From positions 20,139 through 50,023 of the forward strand of contig LCLH01000007.1 of assembly GCA_001001925.1 (NCBI GenBank): DNA of 29,885 nt, written 5' to 3'. Below the pieces are notes generated by a model. It searched no databases. It had not been told where the DNA came from and saw nothing but the letters and a program-made list of their open reading frames with translations. Source of the stretch: Candidatus Magasanikbacteria bacterium GW2011_GWC2_45_8 (GTDB taxonomy: Bacteria; Patescibacteriota; Patescibacteriia; Magasanikbacterales; UBA10146). The number at the start of each line of letters is the position of its first letter. Position 1 is the stretch's first letter. Of this stretch, positions 6,094-14,357 are shown piece after piece. The translations under genes were made by a program, and so were the position numbers.

Positions 6094-8640
6094 ATGAATA
6101 CCTCACGTTTTATACGCTCACCAAGAGACTGGCACACAAAACCAAACTCAACAAGCGAACGAACCTCCCACAACAGAAAAAAACAACTTATCCGACGCGG
6201 TTTAACCATAGCAGGAACTGCGCTTCTTTTAATCTGGATTATTGGGACCTTTACGATCGCATGGAGCTCGCGCACACTACCAGACCCCAACAAACTTATA
6301 GATCGTACTGTTGCGGAAAGCACAAAAATCTATGACCAAGAAGGCAAAACCTTGCTCTACGAAATCTACCGAGATAAAAAACGTACGCTTGTTGAAATCA
6401 ACACCTTGCCTGATTACATAAAAAACGCAACAGTTTCTGTTGAAGACAAAGATTTTTATTTACACAAAGGCATCGCGTGGAAAAGCATTTTACGCGCGGG
6501 TTTTTCAAACATATTTGGATTAAGCGCGGGCAAAGGCGGGGCGTCAACTATCACCCAACAACTGGTAAAAAACGCTATTCTCACCAGCGAGCATTCTTTC
6601 AGTCGCAAAATAAAAGAAGCTTTGCTCGCTCTCCAACTTGAACGAAAATACTCAAAAGACCAAATACTGCAACTTTACCTCAATGAAATTCCTTATGGCG
6701 GAGCAAACTACGGCATTGAGGCGGCAAGTGAAAACTTTTTTGGCAAATCTGCCAAAGACCTCACACTTGCGGAGGCGGCCACTCTAGCATCACTGCCGCA
6801 AGCACCAAGCAAGTACATTAACAATCGTTCCGCGCTCCTTCAACGTCGCAATTATGTGCTACAAAAAATGGCTGATTATGGATACATTACAAAAGACCAA
6901 ACAGAGAGCGCCCAAAAAACAGAACTCGGTATCAAAACTGTTGGAGGCGCAGGAACTATCGCGCCTCATTTTGTTTTGTATATCAAAGATCAGCTTATAG
7001 AAAAATATGGAGAACAAATGGTGGAAAGCGGGGGGTTAAAAGTAATCACTTCTTTGGATGTTGAAAAACAACAAATCGCGGAGGAGGCGGTCAAAGCACA
7101 AGCAGAAAAAAATGAAAAAAAATATGGCGCGCGCAATGCCGCGCTTATTGCAATGGATCCCAAAAACGGCCACATTCTTGCTATGATCGGTTCAAAAGAT
7201 TTTTTTGATGAAAAAATAGACGGTCAAGTCAATGTTGCACTTCGTTTGCGTCAACCAGGCTCCTCATTCAAACCAATTGTATATGCGGCCGCTTTTGAAA
7301 AAGGATACACACCGGACACCAAGTTGTTTGACGTACAAACCATCTTCAAAACAGAAACTAAAGATTTTTCCCCACGCAATTATGACAACAAAGAGCGTGG
7401 GGTGGTAACCATGAGGCAAGCGCTTGCGGGGTCACTCAATATTCCCGCCGTTAAGACATTATATCTCACAGGTGTTGACCGCGTGCTGGATTTTGCACAA
7501 AAACTCGGCTATACATCACTCAACGACCGTAGTCGCTTTGGTTTGGCGCTTGTGCTTGGGGGTGGAGAAGTAAAACTTCTTGAACATGTATCGGCGTACA
7601 TGGTTTTTGCGCGTGAGGGCACAAAAATACCAACAGTAAGCATTCTCAAAGTTACCGACAGCAAAGGAAATGTCTTAGATGAATGGAAAGAAAACCCGTC
7701 GGTGGAAGTAGTGGCACCACAAGTGGTGAGAGAACTCACTAGTATTATGACCGACGATAGTGCTCGAGCATTTATATTTGGCGCTGGCAGTGCTCTTACC
7801 CTCAAAGATCGTTTGGTGGCAGCTAAAACAGGCACCACAAACGACTGGCGTGATGGATGGACGATGGGGTTCACCCCATCGCTTGTAGCAGGCGTATGGG
7901 CAGGCAACAATGATAATACTCCCATGAAAAAAGGATCTGATGGAGTGTTGGTTGCCGCACCAATCTGGAACAAATTCATGAGTGAATCACTCAAGAACAC
8001 TCCTCCAGAACCATTCACCCCACCCGACCCATATCCCGCAGACATCAAACCAATATTGCGCGGTGATGGTTTTGGGTTGGCGCGAGTTGCTATCAACAGC
8101 ACCAACAGCAAACTTGCTACTGACACCACCCCGCCTGATTTAATCACTTATAAAACATTCGCGCAAAACCACTCACTTCTTTATTTTATAAACAAAGACG
8201 ACCCAAATGGGCCACCACTTTCCGACCCCACCAAAGACCCGCAATATCTTACATGGGAAGAAGGGGTTCGCAACTGGGCGGAAAAAAACAACATTATTGA
8301 AGAAAAATCACCATCAGAAAAAGACAGTTCGGAAAACATTGACACCGCCTCGTTGCAAATTATCACCCCTTCACAAAACCAAACCATTAACACATCGGAG
8401 TTTTCTGTAAAAATTATCAACTCTAACTCCTCTATTGATAATCTGGTTTTTTACCTTGATGACAACAGGCTTGAAAAACAAGAAAGCGCACAAAACGAAT
8501 TCAAAATAAAACTCCCCACAATTGATGCGGGTTTTCATACTCTCATCATACGAGGTTTTAAACAGGGTATTGTTACAGCTATCACAAAAATAGATATCAA
8601 CACACTCCCGCCGCCGCAATTCTCCACCAGCACCCCTTAA
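6094..8640 (+). CDS. class A penicillin-binding protein (PBP1A family)
   Basis: 848 residues from ATG 6094; the frame is open to 6007, but that lies upstream of the predicted transcript start. Basic cytoplasmic tail, one membrane segment (about 36-57, GTALLLIWIIGTFTIAW), then the GT51 glycosyltransferase with EDKDFYLHKG (catalytic E117), GGASTITQQLVKN and RKIKEALLALQLE. The transpeptidase domain has SSFK (S390, K393), SLN (447-449) and KTGT (K578). After about 650, a Pro-rich linker leads to a predicted Ig-like beta domain with a Pro/Ser-rich end. It polymerises and cross-links peptidoglycan outside the membrane. No Shine-Dalgarno motif is visible. A strong bidirectional terminator follows 3 bp after the stop codon. 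Confidence 0.93.
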   Translation: MNTSRFIRSPRDWHTKPNSTSERTSHNRKKQLIRRGLTIAGTALLLIWIIGTFTIAWSSRTLPDPNKLIDRTVAESTKIYDQEGKTLLYEIYRDKKRTLVEINTLPDYIKNATVSVEDKDFYLHKGIAWKSILRAGFSNIFGLSAGKGGASTITQQLVKNAILTSEHSFSRKIKEALLALQLERKYSKDQILQLYLNEIPYGGANYGIEAASENFFGKSAKDLTLAEAATLASLPQAPSKYINNRSALLQRRNYVLQKMADYGYITKDQTESAQKTELGIKTVGGAGTIAPHFVLYIKDQLIEKYGEQMVESGGLKVITSLDVEKQQIAEEAVKAQAEKNEKKYGARNAALIAMDPKNGHILAMIGSKDFFDEKIDGQVNVALRLRQPGSSFKPIVYAAAFEKGYTPDTKLFDVQTIFKTETKDFSPRNYDNKERGVVTMRQALAGSLNIPAVKTLYLTGVDRVLDFAQKLGYTSLNDRSRFGLALVLGGGEVKLLEHVSAYMVFAREGTKIPTVSILKVTDSKGNVLDEWKENPSVEVVAPQVVRELTSIMTDDSARAFIFGAGSALTLKDRLVAAKTGTTNDWRDGWTMGFTPSLVAGVWAGNNDNTPMKKGSDGVLVAAPIWNKFMSESLKNTPPEPFTPPDPYPADIKPILRGDGFGLARVAINSTNSKLATDTTPPDLITYKTFAQNHSLLYFINKDDPNGPPLSDPTKDPQYLTWEEGVRNWAEKNNIIEEKSPSEKDSSENIDTASLQIITPSQNQTINTSEFSVKIINSNSSIDNLVFYLDDNRLEKQESAQNEFKIKLPTIDAGFHTLIIRGFKQGIVTAITKIDINTLPPPQFSTSTP

Positions 8641-8643
8641 AAC

Positions 8644-8677
8644 ACTTAAAACACCCCTTCTGTGGGGTGTTTTAAGT
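8644..8677. terminator. bidirectional terminator between PBP1A and dnaN
   Basis: Perfect 14-bp stem (8644-8657 with 8664-8677) around the 6-nt loop TTCTGT. The stem has A/T ends that give a T-run on both strands. It serves the convergent PBP1A and dnaN genes. Confidence 0.88.
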
Positions 8678-8686
8678 ATATGTAAA

Positions 8687-9835
8687 CTATTGTCTGATAG
8701 GCATTATTATATACAAGTAATCTTCAACCCCTTTTGGACGCAACACACAAGGAGATTCCGAAGAAACAATCTGGAGCTCCGCTTCTTCCACAAGCAAATT
8801 CATCAAACCATCAAGCAGATAGCGATAATTTAATGTTATTTTATTATTCTCTCCATCAAGTTTACTCAACACAGAAGAGGTGTGTTCGCCTGTTTGACCA
8901 CTTACAGAACTAATCACTACTTTTTGTTCGTTGCCTCCAAAAAACTCAAACACCACACCCTGAACACCTGTGTTAGAAAACAAGCTCGCCGCCTTAATGC
9001 GTTTTATCCATTCACTAACCTGAATTTGAGTACTGGTTTTGAATTGATGTGGAATTATCTGTGTATAGTCAGGATACTTTCCCTCTATGAGCCGCGAATA
9101 AATCTCAACTGTCCCATAAGAGAACACAATCTGACTGTCTTGAATGGATATTTCAAGTGGTGTTTGAGCTTCGTCTTCGTGGAACAAGCTAATCACACGC
9201 AAAACCTCCTGAATTGTTTTTCCGGGAACAATTACTTTTTGCGCTTCTTTGTTATACTGCTTATCCCCAAAATTACCCAACAAAGACATCTTTTTTTCTG
9301 CCAAACGATAACTGTCTGTTGCTGCAAGTGTTAAAACACCCTCTTTGTTTGAATTAAAATCCATAAAAACACCACAAAGTTCCGGACGCGCTTCATTCTT
9401 TGAAACAGCAAACATCACTTTTTGCAAAGCCTGTTTAAAATCCTGTACACTCAAACCATATGAAATCGTTTTATTGATTGGTGGAACAAAAGGAAAGTCT
9501 TGAGAAAGAACACCCTTAACAAGGGTGTTGTCGTTTTGTGTTTGAATTTTTATGTCCGCACCTTTTAGTTCAATATCTATTTTTCCGGGAGGACAAACAG
9601 AAAGGTACTCCAACAAAAGCTTTGCAGGGGCGGTTATTTCCCCAACCTCTTCAATTTTGGCGCGCACTGTGGCATTTACCGCTATTTCTAAATTGGTGCT
9701 TAAAAGCTTTAATTCTTTGTTTTCTATCTTCAAGAGAACGTTATTGAGTATTGGCAATGTGTTGTTCTTGCTTGTTGCGTGGCTTACCACTTGTAATCCT
9801 TGGTAAAGGTTTTCCTGTGTACAAGAGAATTTCAT
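8687..9835 (-). CDS. dnaN: DNA polymerase III beta sliding clamp
   Basis: 382 residues opening MKFSCTQENLYQGLQVVSHA, followed by TLPILNNVLLKI and LSTNLEIAV, the typical clamp N-terminal domain. ATDSYRLAEKK in the middle domain and an ending with YIIMPIRQ, close to the canonical MP(M/I)R C-terminus, complete the three-domain protein. It encircles DNA and tethers polymerases; HolA in this window belongs to its loader. Normal length. It is downstream of dnaA in the same direction, but the 246-bp gap holds the origin and a possible separate promoter. Confidence 0.97.
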   Translation of the reverse strand: MKFSCTQENLYQGLQVVSHATSKNNTLPILNNVLLKIENKELKLLSTNLEIAVNATVRAKIEEVGEITAPAKLLLEYLSVCPPGKIDIELKGADIKIQTQNDNTLVKGVLSQDFPFVPPINKTISYGLSVQDFKQALQKVMFAVSKNEARPELCGVFMDFNSNKEGVLTLAATDSYRLAEKKMSLLGNFGDKQYNKEAQKVIVPGKTIQEVLRVISLFHEDEAQTPLEISIQDSQIVFSYGTVEIYSRLIEGKYPDYTQIIPHQFKTSTQIQVSEWIKRIKAASLFSNTGVQGVVFEFFGGNEQKVVISSVSGQTGEHTSSVLSKLDGENNKITLNYRYLLDGLMNLLVEEAELQIVSSESPCVLRPKGVEDYLYIIMPIRQ

Positions 9836-10081
9836 ATATTATTAAATTAAATAATAGATATAAGTATAATAGTAGTAATAAGCGGTGTGGAAAACTGGGA
9901 AAAAAGAAGAGAAAAGAACTAAACTAAGCTCAAACAAGCTGTGGGAAAAAGACTGAAAAGCACAACCAAAACCCTGTGGAAAAACAAGTGGACAAAAAAC
10001 GTTCAAAATAAACACACAAAAAAAGAATCCTTTGTCCACTTTTTATACCCTTGTTTTAAAGATCTTTATCCACAAACAAAT
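9836..10081. other. oriC: candidate chromosomal replication origin (oriC) between dnaA and dnaN
   Basis: DnaA-box-like 9-mers: TGTGGAAAA (9886-9894), TGTGGGAAA (9940-9948), TGTGGAAAA (9975-9983), AGTGGACAA (9987-9995), TTGTCCACT (10032-10040), and a consensus TTATCCACA (10066-10074). Left of the first box are the GC-rich tetranucleotide GCGG (9882-9885) and then a run of TAA/TAG triplets going back to about 9852: TAA TAA TAG TAG TAA are consecutive, and 8 of 10 triplets fit. This is the order box, GC spacer, DnaA-trio described for the Bacillus subtilis basal unwinding system, with the trio's 3' end next to the box. The tract is also the most A/T-rich of the gap. Strand switch of genes here was not tested by skew. 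Confidence 0.75.
9863..9894 (-). promoter_or_regulatory. possible dnaN promoter overlapping a DnaA box
   Basis: Minus-strand -10 TATACT at 9863-9868. Upstream, TTTTCCACA (9886-9894) overlaps any -35 at 17-19 bp, which is a poor match. If real, DnaA bound at the unwinding box would cover the dnaN promoter. Confidence 0.35.
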
Positions 10082-11581
10082 TTAAGCAGCGTAGAGCTGT
10101 TGTTTAAGTTGTGTTATTGTTTCGCGAACACGGGAAGAACTATCTATTTCACGTCGAATTTTATCACAAGCATGCATTGCGGTGGTATGGTCGCGTCCGC
10201 CGAGTTCGTCTCCTATTGTGGGAAAAGAGAGTTTCATTTCTTCTCGGAGGAGGTACATAATAATTTGACGAGGGTAGGCAAGACGTTTTTCTCGGCTTTT
10301 TCCTAATAAATCCTCTAAAGCAACACCATAAAAAGAAGAAATAACCTGTAAAACATATTTGGGAGAGAGGATTTTGCGTGAGGCATAATTTTCTAAGTTT
10401 GAGATGAGGCTACGGACGAGACCTTCTGTTGGTGGAGTGTTTTTGAGTTCGTGGTATGCGATAATCTTATTAAGGGCGCCTTCAAGCTCGCGGACGTTGT
10501 TTTGAACCAATTCCGCTATTAATGTTACTATTTTTTTTTCTAAATTATAGGCTTTTTCTTTGCATTTTGCTTCCAAAATAGCAATACGCGTCTCAAGATC
10601 CGGTGGCGCGACATCTGCAATCATTCCCCACTCAAAACGTGACAAAAGCCTGCTTTCTAGAAGTTTTATTGCTTTTGGTGGTCTGTCCGAGCTTATTACA
10701 ACTTGTTTATTGTTTTGGTGTAATGTGTTGAAAGTGTGAAAGAACTCTTCCTGTGTGCTTTCTTTTCCGCTTATAAATTGGATATCATCAATAATAAGAA
10801 GATCGACGTTTCTGTATAAATCTTTAAACTCTTTGCCTTTCCCACTTCTTATGGAGTGAATATATTCGTTTGTAAAGCGCTCGGAAGATGTATAAATTAC
10901 TCTTTTTGACGTGTCTTTAGCCAAAACACTGTTGCCAATTGCTTGCATGAGGTGGGTTTTTCCCAATCCTACCCCACCATAAATAAACAAAGGGTTATAG
11001 GCTTCACCCGGACGCGCGGCAACCGCTTGCGCGGCCGCGTGGGCCAACTCACTACCTTTTCCCACAACAAAACCCTCAAAAGTGTGTTTTGGGTTTAGGG
11101 TATAAGAAACAAGAGATGTGTCAAGGACTGAAAACTCATTTTTTTGGCTAAAATTAGATGATGTTTGTGTATTATTAATAGTATTTTGATTGATTGGTAG
11201 TGTTGAGGGTGGTGTTGCAAAAGTATAGTTTGGGATTTTAAATTCAACAAGTGAGGGTTTTTCTTCTGGTTGTGTCTCTGTTAGGGAGTTTTGATCTGTG
11301 TTATTGACAACAAAAGGAAGATTTGTCTTTCCTGTACCGACTTTAAAATTAAGCGTGCGAATTGGTTTGCCTGATGTTTTTTCTATGAGTTTGATAAGTG
11401 TTTGGTGGAAGCGGCGCTCAAGCCATGTTTTGTAGAAAGTGCTTGGAACACAAACCACCACATCTCCGTGTTCTGTAAACTCCCCAATAAAAGTGTTTTT
11501 GAACCACGTGGTAAAGTTTGCTTTACTTAGTGTGAGCTCAAGTTCGCCTAAAATAACCTGCCAGATTTGTTGAGGAGACAT
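10082..11581 (-). CDS. dnaA: chromosomal replication initiator protein DnaA
   Basis: 499 residues. Domain I (about 1-85, IWQVILGELELTLSKANFTTWF); a long low-complexity Asn/Thr/Ser-rich domain II (about 90-160); AAA+ domain III with Walker A GGVGLGKTH (202-210), Walker B LLIIDDIQF (261-269) and the LLSRFEWG sensor region; domain IV with the DnaA signature GGRDHTTAMHACDKI near the C-terminus. It binds the 9-mers in the adjacent gaps and opens oriC. Normal length. Its own promoter has a DnaA box in the spacer (11643-11651), so autorepression is likely. Confidence 0.98.
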   Translation of the reverse strand: MSPQQIWQVILGELELTLSKANFTTWFKNTFIGEFTEHGDVVVCVPSTFYKTWLERRFHQTLIKLIEKTSGKPIRTLNFKVGTGKTNLPFVVNNTDQNSLTETQPEEKPSLVEFKIPNYTFATPPSTLPINQNTINNTQTSSNFSQKNEFSVLDTSLVSYTLNPKHTFEGFVVGKGSELAHAAAQAVAARPGEAYNPLFIYGGVGLGKTHLMQAIGNSVLAKDTSKRVIYTSSERFTNEYIHSIRSGKGKEFKDLYRNVDLLIIDDIQFISGKESTQEEFFHTFNTLHQNNKQVVISSDRPPKAIKLLESRLLSRFEWGMIADVAPPDLETRIAILEAKCKEKAYNLEKKIVTLIAELVQNNVRELEGALNKIIAYHELKNTPPTEGLVRSLISNLENYASRKILSPKYVLQVISSFYGVALEDLLGKSREKRLAYPRQIIMYLLREEMKLSFPTIGDELGGRDHTTAMHACDKIRREIDSSSRVRETITQLKQQLYAA

Positions 11582-11589
11582 ACTCTTTT

Positions 11590-11605
11590 TACCTTATTTA
11601 AGGTA
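11590..11605. repeat. 16-bp palindrome in the dnaA leader
   Basis: Perfect 7-bp arms TACCTTA/TAAGGTA around TT, just upstream of the dnaA start. It is within the predicted mRNA and could be an operator or a small hairpin. TAAGGT and ACCTTA arms recur, in the opposite order, before the unknown gene at 23546. Confidence 0.5.
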
Positions 11606-11633
11606 TTTTTTAAGAAAAACTAGCACGTTTTGA

Positions 11634-11662
11634 AGTATATCATGTGGATAAAAAAAGTCCAA
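11634..11662 (-). promoter_or_regulatory. dnaA promoter with embedded DnaA box
   Basis: -35 TTGGAC (11657-11662), 17-bp spacer, -10 TATACT (11634-11639), predicted start near 11627. The spacer contains the consensus DnaA box TTATCCACA (minus strand; 11643-11651). Confidence 0.75.
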
Positions 11663-11703
11663 GAAGACAATAAGAGGAAAAAGTGTGTATAAGATGTGGA
11701 TAT
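11643..11703 (+). promoter_or_regulatory. DnaA box cluster between dnaA and rpmH
   Basis: Three 9-mers in the same direction: TGTGGATAA (11643-11651, consensus), TGTGTATAA (11684-11692) and TGTGGATAT (11695-11703). They probably serve dnaA autoregulation and may be a second origin sub-region. Confidence 0.75.
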
Positions 11704-11735
11704 TGTAAGATAAACATTAAAATATCGCAAGTATA

Positions 11736-11764
11736 TTGACGAAAAATTAAAAGTCGTGTATTAT
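11736..11764 (+). promoter_or_regulatory. promoter of rpmH-rnpA-yidD
   Basis: -35 TTGACG (11736-11741), 17 bp, -10 TATTAT (11759-11764), start near 11771. Confidence 0.7.
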
Positions 11765-11798
11765 AATATTAAAGAAAAATACTAACTAAACTAATTTT

Positions 11799-11966
11799 AT
11801 GGGACGAAACACTAAAGGTACTTATCAACCAAAAAAAATCAAACGCGCGAGGAAACATGGGTTTCGCAAGCGCATGGCTACCAAAAATGGGCGTGCAGTA
11901 CTCAAGCGCCGCCGCGCCAAAGGACGCCATCAGCTGACTGTTTCGGTGAGAAAACGCGCAAAATAG
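11799..11966 (+). CDS. rpmH: 50S ribosomal protein L34
   Basis: 55 residues from ATG 11799: MGRNTKGTYQPKKIKRARKH, then GFRKRMATKNGRAVLKRRRA and KGRHQLTVSVRKRAK. TYQPKK-KRA--HGF-KRM-T--GR-VL-RRRAKGR is the L34 signature. The first seven residues extend the usual start slightly, but no internal ATG precedes TYQPKK. It is a 23S-rRNA-binding ribosomal protein. It stands in the conserved rpmH-rnpA-yidD order beside dnaA, divergent from it. It has no clear Shine-Dalgarno motif; the leader is about 28 nt and A-rich. Confidence 0.96.
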   Translation: MGRNTKGTYQPKKIKRARKHGFRKRMATKNGRAVLKRRRAKGRHQLTVSVRKRAK

Positions 11967-12006
11967 ATCTCAAAACCCCGTTGAATGGGGTGTGACGCGG
12001 AGGGTT

Positions 12007-12357
12007 ATGCTCAAAAAAACTCATCGTCTAAGAAAAAGTAAAGATTACAAGCGGTTGGTGCAAAACAGCCGCTCTTATCGTTTTGGTGCCTTGAGTGTGC
12101 GAGTGAAACCAAATCAAAAAAATATAACGCGTGTGGGTGTGGTGGCGGGTATTGCAATTTCAAAGAAAGCGGTGGTGCGCAATCGTGTGCGCAGACAATT
12201 GCAAGAGATAATGCGTTTGTTTTTGAAAGAAGAGAAAGTTAGGCAAGGTTTTGATATTATGGTGCGGCCGGATGCGCGGGCTATAAGCTTGTCATATGAT
12301 AAATTGCGCGAGACACTAGGAAACATTTTACAAAAGGTTGGGGTATATGCCAACTAG
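12007..12357 (+). CDS. rnpA: ribonuclease P protein component
   Basis: 116 residues from ATG 12007, which has GGAGG just upstream. A GTG at 11992 in the same frame would add MTRRV and lacks such a site. MLKKTHRLRKSKDYKRLVQN, then RVGVVAGIAISKKAVVRNRV with RRQLQE is the RnpA signature (the RNR-type motif RNRVRRQLQE). The protein binds the RNase P RNA and helps mature tRNA 5' ends, such as the two tRNAs in this window. The 3' end overlaps yidD by 11 nt, which suggests translational coupling. Confidence 0.96.
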   Translation: MLKKTHRLRKSKDYKRLVQNSRSYRFGALSVRVKPNQKNITRVGVVAGIAISKKAVVRNRVRRQLQEIMRLFLKEEKVRQGFDIMVRPDARAISLSYDKLRETLGNILQKVGVYAN

Positions 12358-12625
12358 AAAAATCAAAAATTTTTTTTCTTTTTTTATTTCACTTCCGCGG
12401 CGCGTGGTGCTTTTTTTTATAAAATTATATCAACGTACGATTTCTTTTGATCATGGTGTCCTGCGCGGAGCGTATCCCAATGGATTTTGCAGATTTTATC
12501 CTTCATGCTCGCAATATGGGTATGAGGCGTTTGAGCGGTATGGCATGGTGCGTGGCACACTCAAGACTTTGTGGCGCGTGGTGCGTTGTAATCCGTGGAG
12601 CAAAGGTGGGGTTGACAAGCTATGA
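12347..12625 (+). CDS. yidD: membrane protein insertion efficiency factor YidD
   Basis: 92 residues from ATG 12347 (MPTRKIKNFFSFF). A TTG nine bases upstream is the alternative. A hydrophobic/amphipathic N-terminus (RRVVLFFIKLYQRTIS) leads to the YidD signature FCRFYPSCSQYGYEAFERYG, then RCNPWSKGGVD. The protein is thought to help YidC-mediated membrane insertion. It overlaps rnpA by 11 nt. The usual next gene, yidC, is not here: a terminator follows and the next gene is on the other strand. Confidence 0.93.
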   Translation: MPTRKIKNFFSFFISLPRRVVLFFIKLYQRTISFDHGVLRGAYPNGFCRFYPSCSQYGYEAFERYGMVRGTLKTLWRVVRCNPWSKGGVDKL

Positions 12626-12656
12626 ATGTTGAAAAATTTATAGTGTTTTTTATTTT

Positions 12657-12690
12657 AAAAGCCTCCTCTTGATGTGGAGACTTTTATTTA
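12657..12690 (+). terminator. terminator after yidD
   Basis: 10-bp stem with one mismatch (12657-12666 with 12676-12685) and a following TATTTA. It may also act on the minus strand for the DUF167 gene, whose stop codon is at 12696. Confidence 0.6.
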
Positions 12691-12695
12691 GGTTT

Positions 12696-12917
12696 TTACA
12701 GAATTTTAATTATTTTTATCCTCTTTCTTGCGCCTTTTTGAATAATGAAAGCGCTTTTTGGTTTTTTAAAATATTCGCTCAAAAGCTCTATGAGTGCCTC
12801 GTTTGCCGCGCCATCAACCGGCGGCGCGGTGAGTTTTACTTTGAGGACGCCGTCGGACATTTGCCCCATTACCTCATTTTTGCTTGAGCGAGGGGTAACT
12901 TTGATTGTGATTTTCAT
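12696..12917 (-). CDS. DUF167 (YggU-family) protein
   Basis: 73 residues: MKITIKVTPRSSKNEVMGQM, then LKVKLTAPPVDGAANEALIE, then SEYFKKPKSAFIIQKGARKR. The V-P-S-KNEV, L-APPVDGAAN and KS---I-GA--R-K pattern is diagnostic of DUF167/YggU, a small alpha-beta protein of unknown function. It follows tig after 8 bp on the same strand and is probably cotranscribed with it. Confidence 0.93.
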   Translation of the reverse strand: MKITIKVTPRSSKNEVMGQMSDGVLKVKLTAPPVDGAANEALIELLSEYFKKPKSAFIIQKGARKRIKIIKIL

Positions 12918-12925
12918 GTTGTGAG

Positions 12926-14203
12926 CTATTTAATTTGTCCACGCAAAAGATCCATTACTTTGCGGTTGACGATGGTGCTCGCAACATATTCACGTATATC
13001 AGCAGACTTGAGACGTTCTTCTATGTTGGGGTGGTTTGTATATTGAATTTTTATAGCATCCAACTCTTTGTTTAATTCTTCCGCAGCAAAAGTGATTTTT
13101 TCGTTACGTGCTATGGCGCGCAAAAACAATGCGAGTTTGGCTCGTTTTTCCGCTTGTGTGGTAAATTCTTTGCCCAGTTCATCAGTTGTTTTTTTAATTT
13201 GTTCCAGATACTTTTCAAATTCCATACCTATTTCTTCAATGCGAGCACGCAACTCCGCTATCATTTTTTGGCGCTCTGATTCTATCAAAATTTCCGGCAA
13301 TTCGCCAATCTTTGAAGCTGATAGAATTTTGTCAAACAATTCAATCTCCGCGCGCTGTGCTTCTTTTTGTTCCGTTTCAAATGTAAGGTTTGTTTTAATC
13401 AACGCGCGCAATTCCACAAGTGTTTTTTGTCCCATTTTTTCCGCAAGTGTGTCGTCTGCCGGCGGCAATTCTGTTTCAAACACGCCTTTTACTTTAACTT
13501 TGAAATCAACTTGTTTGCCTGCAAGATTTTTTTGATAATGATCTTTTGGGAAAGGTAGAGAAAAGGATTTTTCATCGTTTTCAGAAAGCCCTACCAATTC
13601 TTCCGGAAATCCGGGAATATAGTGTTTTTCGTTCAGGTATACATGGTGGTTTTTTGCTTGTCCGCCTTCAATCGGGACATTAGCTAAAAGCGTATCCATA
13701 TCAATATGAAGCTTGTCGGTTTTTTGGCTGGCGCGATTTACTCGAACTTCCTTTGCTTGTCCTTTGCGCGAATCTTCAATGACCACGTCAATTTGTTTTT
13801 CTTCTATAACAACAGGTTTTTTTTCTACTGTAATTGTATGCCAATCAACTAAGGTTATTTCAGGAACGATTGAAATAATCGCTTTGAAGATAATGTCATT
13901 GCCCGGCGCCATTTTTTCCAAATTAACTTCCGGCTGGCCCACCGATTTTATTTTTTTGTCTACAATCGCGCGCGCAAGCACTTTGGGGACAAGTAACTCA
14001 ACCGTAGCTTGCATGAGCGGGATTTCTCCCACTTGTTTTTTTACTATTTCAAACGGCGCTTTGCCTGGTCGAAATCCGGCAAATGTTTGTTGATTTGAAA
14101 TTTTTTCAGCAGCATGGTGTGCATACTGTTCATAATCAGTAGGAGTGAGGGTGAAGACAAGCTCTATTTGAGATTTAGGCAAAACCGTTTGTTTTATGTT
14201 CAT
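12926..14203 (-). CDS. tig: trigger factor (ribosome-associated chaperone)
   Basis: 425 residues. N-terminal ribosome-binding domain (about 1-140) with the GFRPGKAPFEIV signature loop. The PPIase (FKBP-like) domain is about 150-245, with HYIPGFPEELVGLSENDEKS. The long helical C-terminal arm domain begins at about 250 (LAEKMGQKTLVELRALIKTN) and ends DLLRGQIK. It shields nascent chains at the ribosome exit. Normal length and order. It is the first gene of a two-gene unit with the DUF167 gene and has a consensus promoter at 14233-14261. Confidence 0.95.
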   Translation of the reverse strand: MNIKQTVLPKSQIELVFTLTPTDYEQYAHHAAEKISNQQTFAGFRPGKAPFEIVKKQVGEIPLMQATVELLVPKVLARAIVDKKIKSVGQPEVNLEKMAPGNDIIFKAIISIVPEITLVDWHTITVEKKPVVIEEKQIDVVIEDSRKGQAKEVRVNRASQKTDKLHIDMDTLLANVPIEGGQAKNHHVYLNEKHYIPGFPEELVGLSENDEKSFSLPFPKDHYQKNLAGKQVDFKVKVKGVFETELPPADDTLAEKMGQKTLVELRALIKTNLTFETEQKEAQRAEIELFDKILSASKIGELPEILIESERQKMIAELRARIEEIGMEFEKYLEQIKKTTDELGKEFTTQAEKRAKLALFLRAIARNEKITFAAEELNKELDAIKIQYTNHPNIEERLKSADIREYVASTIVNRKVMDLLRGQIK

Positions 14204-14232
14204 ATTTCAGCTATCAATATTAAAGTTACCCC

Positions 14233-14261
14233 ATCATAGCAATAAGGAGGAGGGGAGTCAA
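14233..14261 (-). promoter_or_regulatory. promoter of tig
   Basis: -35 TTGACT (14256-14261), 17 bp, -10 TATGAT (14233-14238). Confidence 0.75.
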
Positions 14262-14280
14262 GACAGTCGTCTTACCTAAA

Positions 14281-14311
14281 CAAAACCAACCCGTTTGCAG
14301 GGTTGGTTTTG
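14281..14311 (-). terminator. terminator of the zinc-ribbon gene
   Basis: Perfect 12-bp stem (14281-14292 with 14300-14311), 7-nt loop, then TTT on the minus strand. A second small palindrome, AATGGC-TT-GCCATT (14334-14347), lies between it and the stop codon. Confidence 0.75.
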
Positions 14312-14357
14312 GAAGAGAAAAGCTTTTGTTTTAATGGCTTGCCATTAGAACGGGAGC

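Noticed and set aside
7509..8147. 212-residue minus-strand open frame opposite the PBP1A gene
   Set aside because: It is fully antisense to conserved transpeptidase sequence, shows no motif and has no start signal; a shadow of codon bias.
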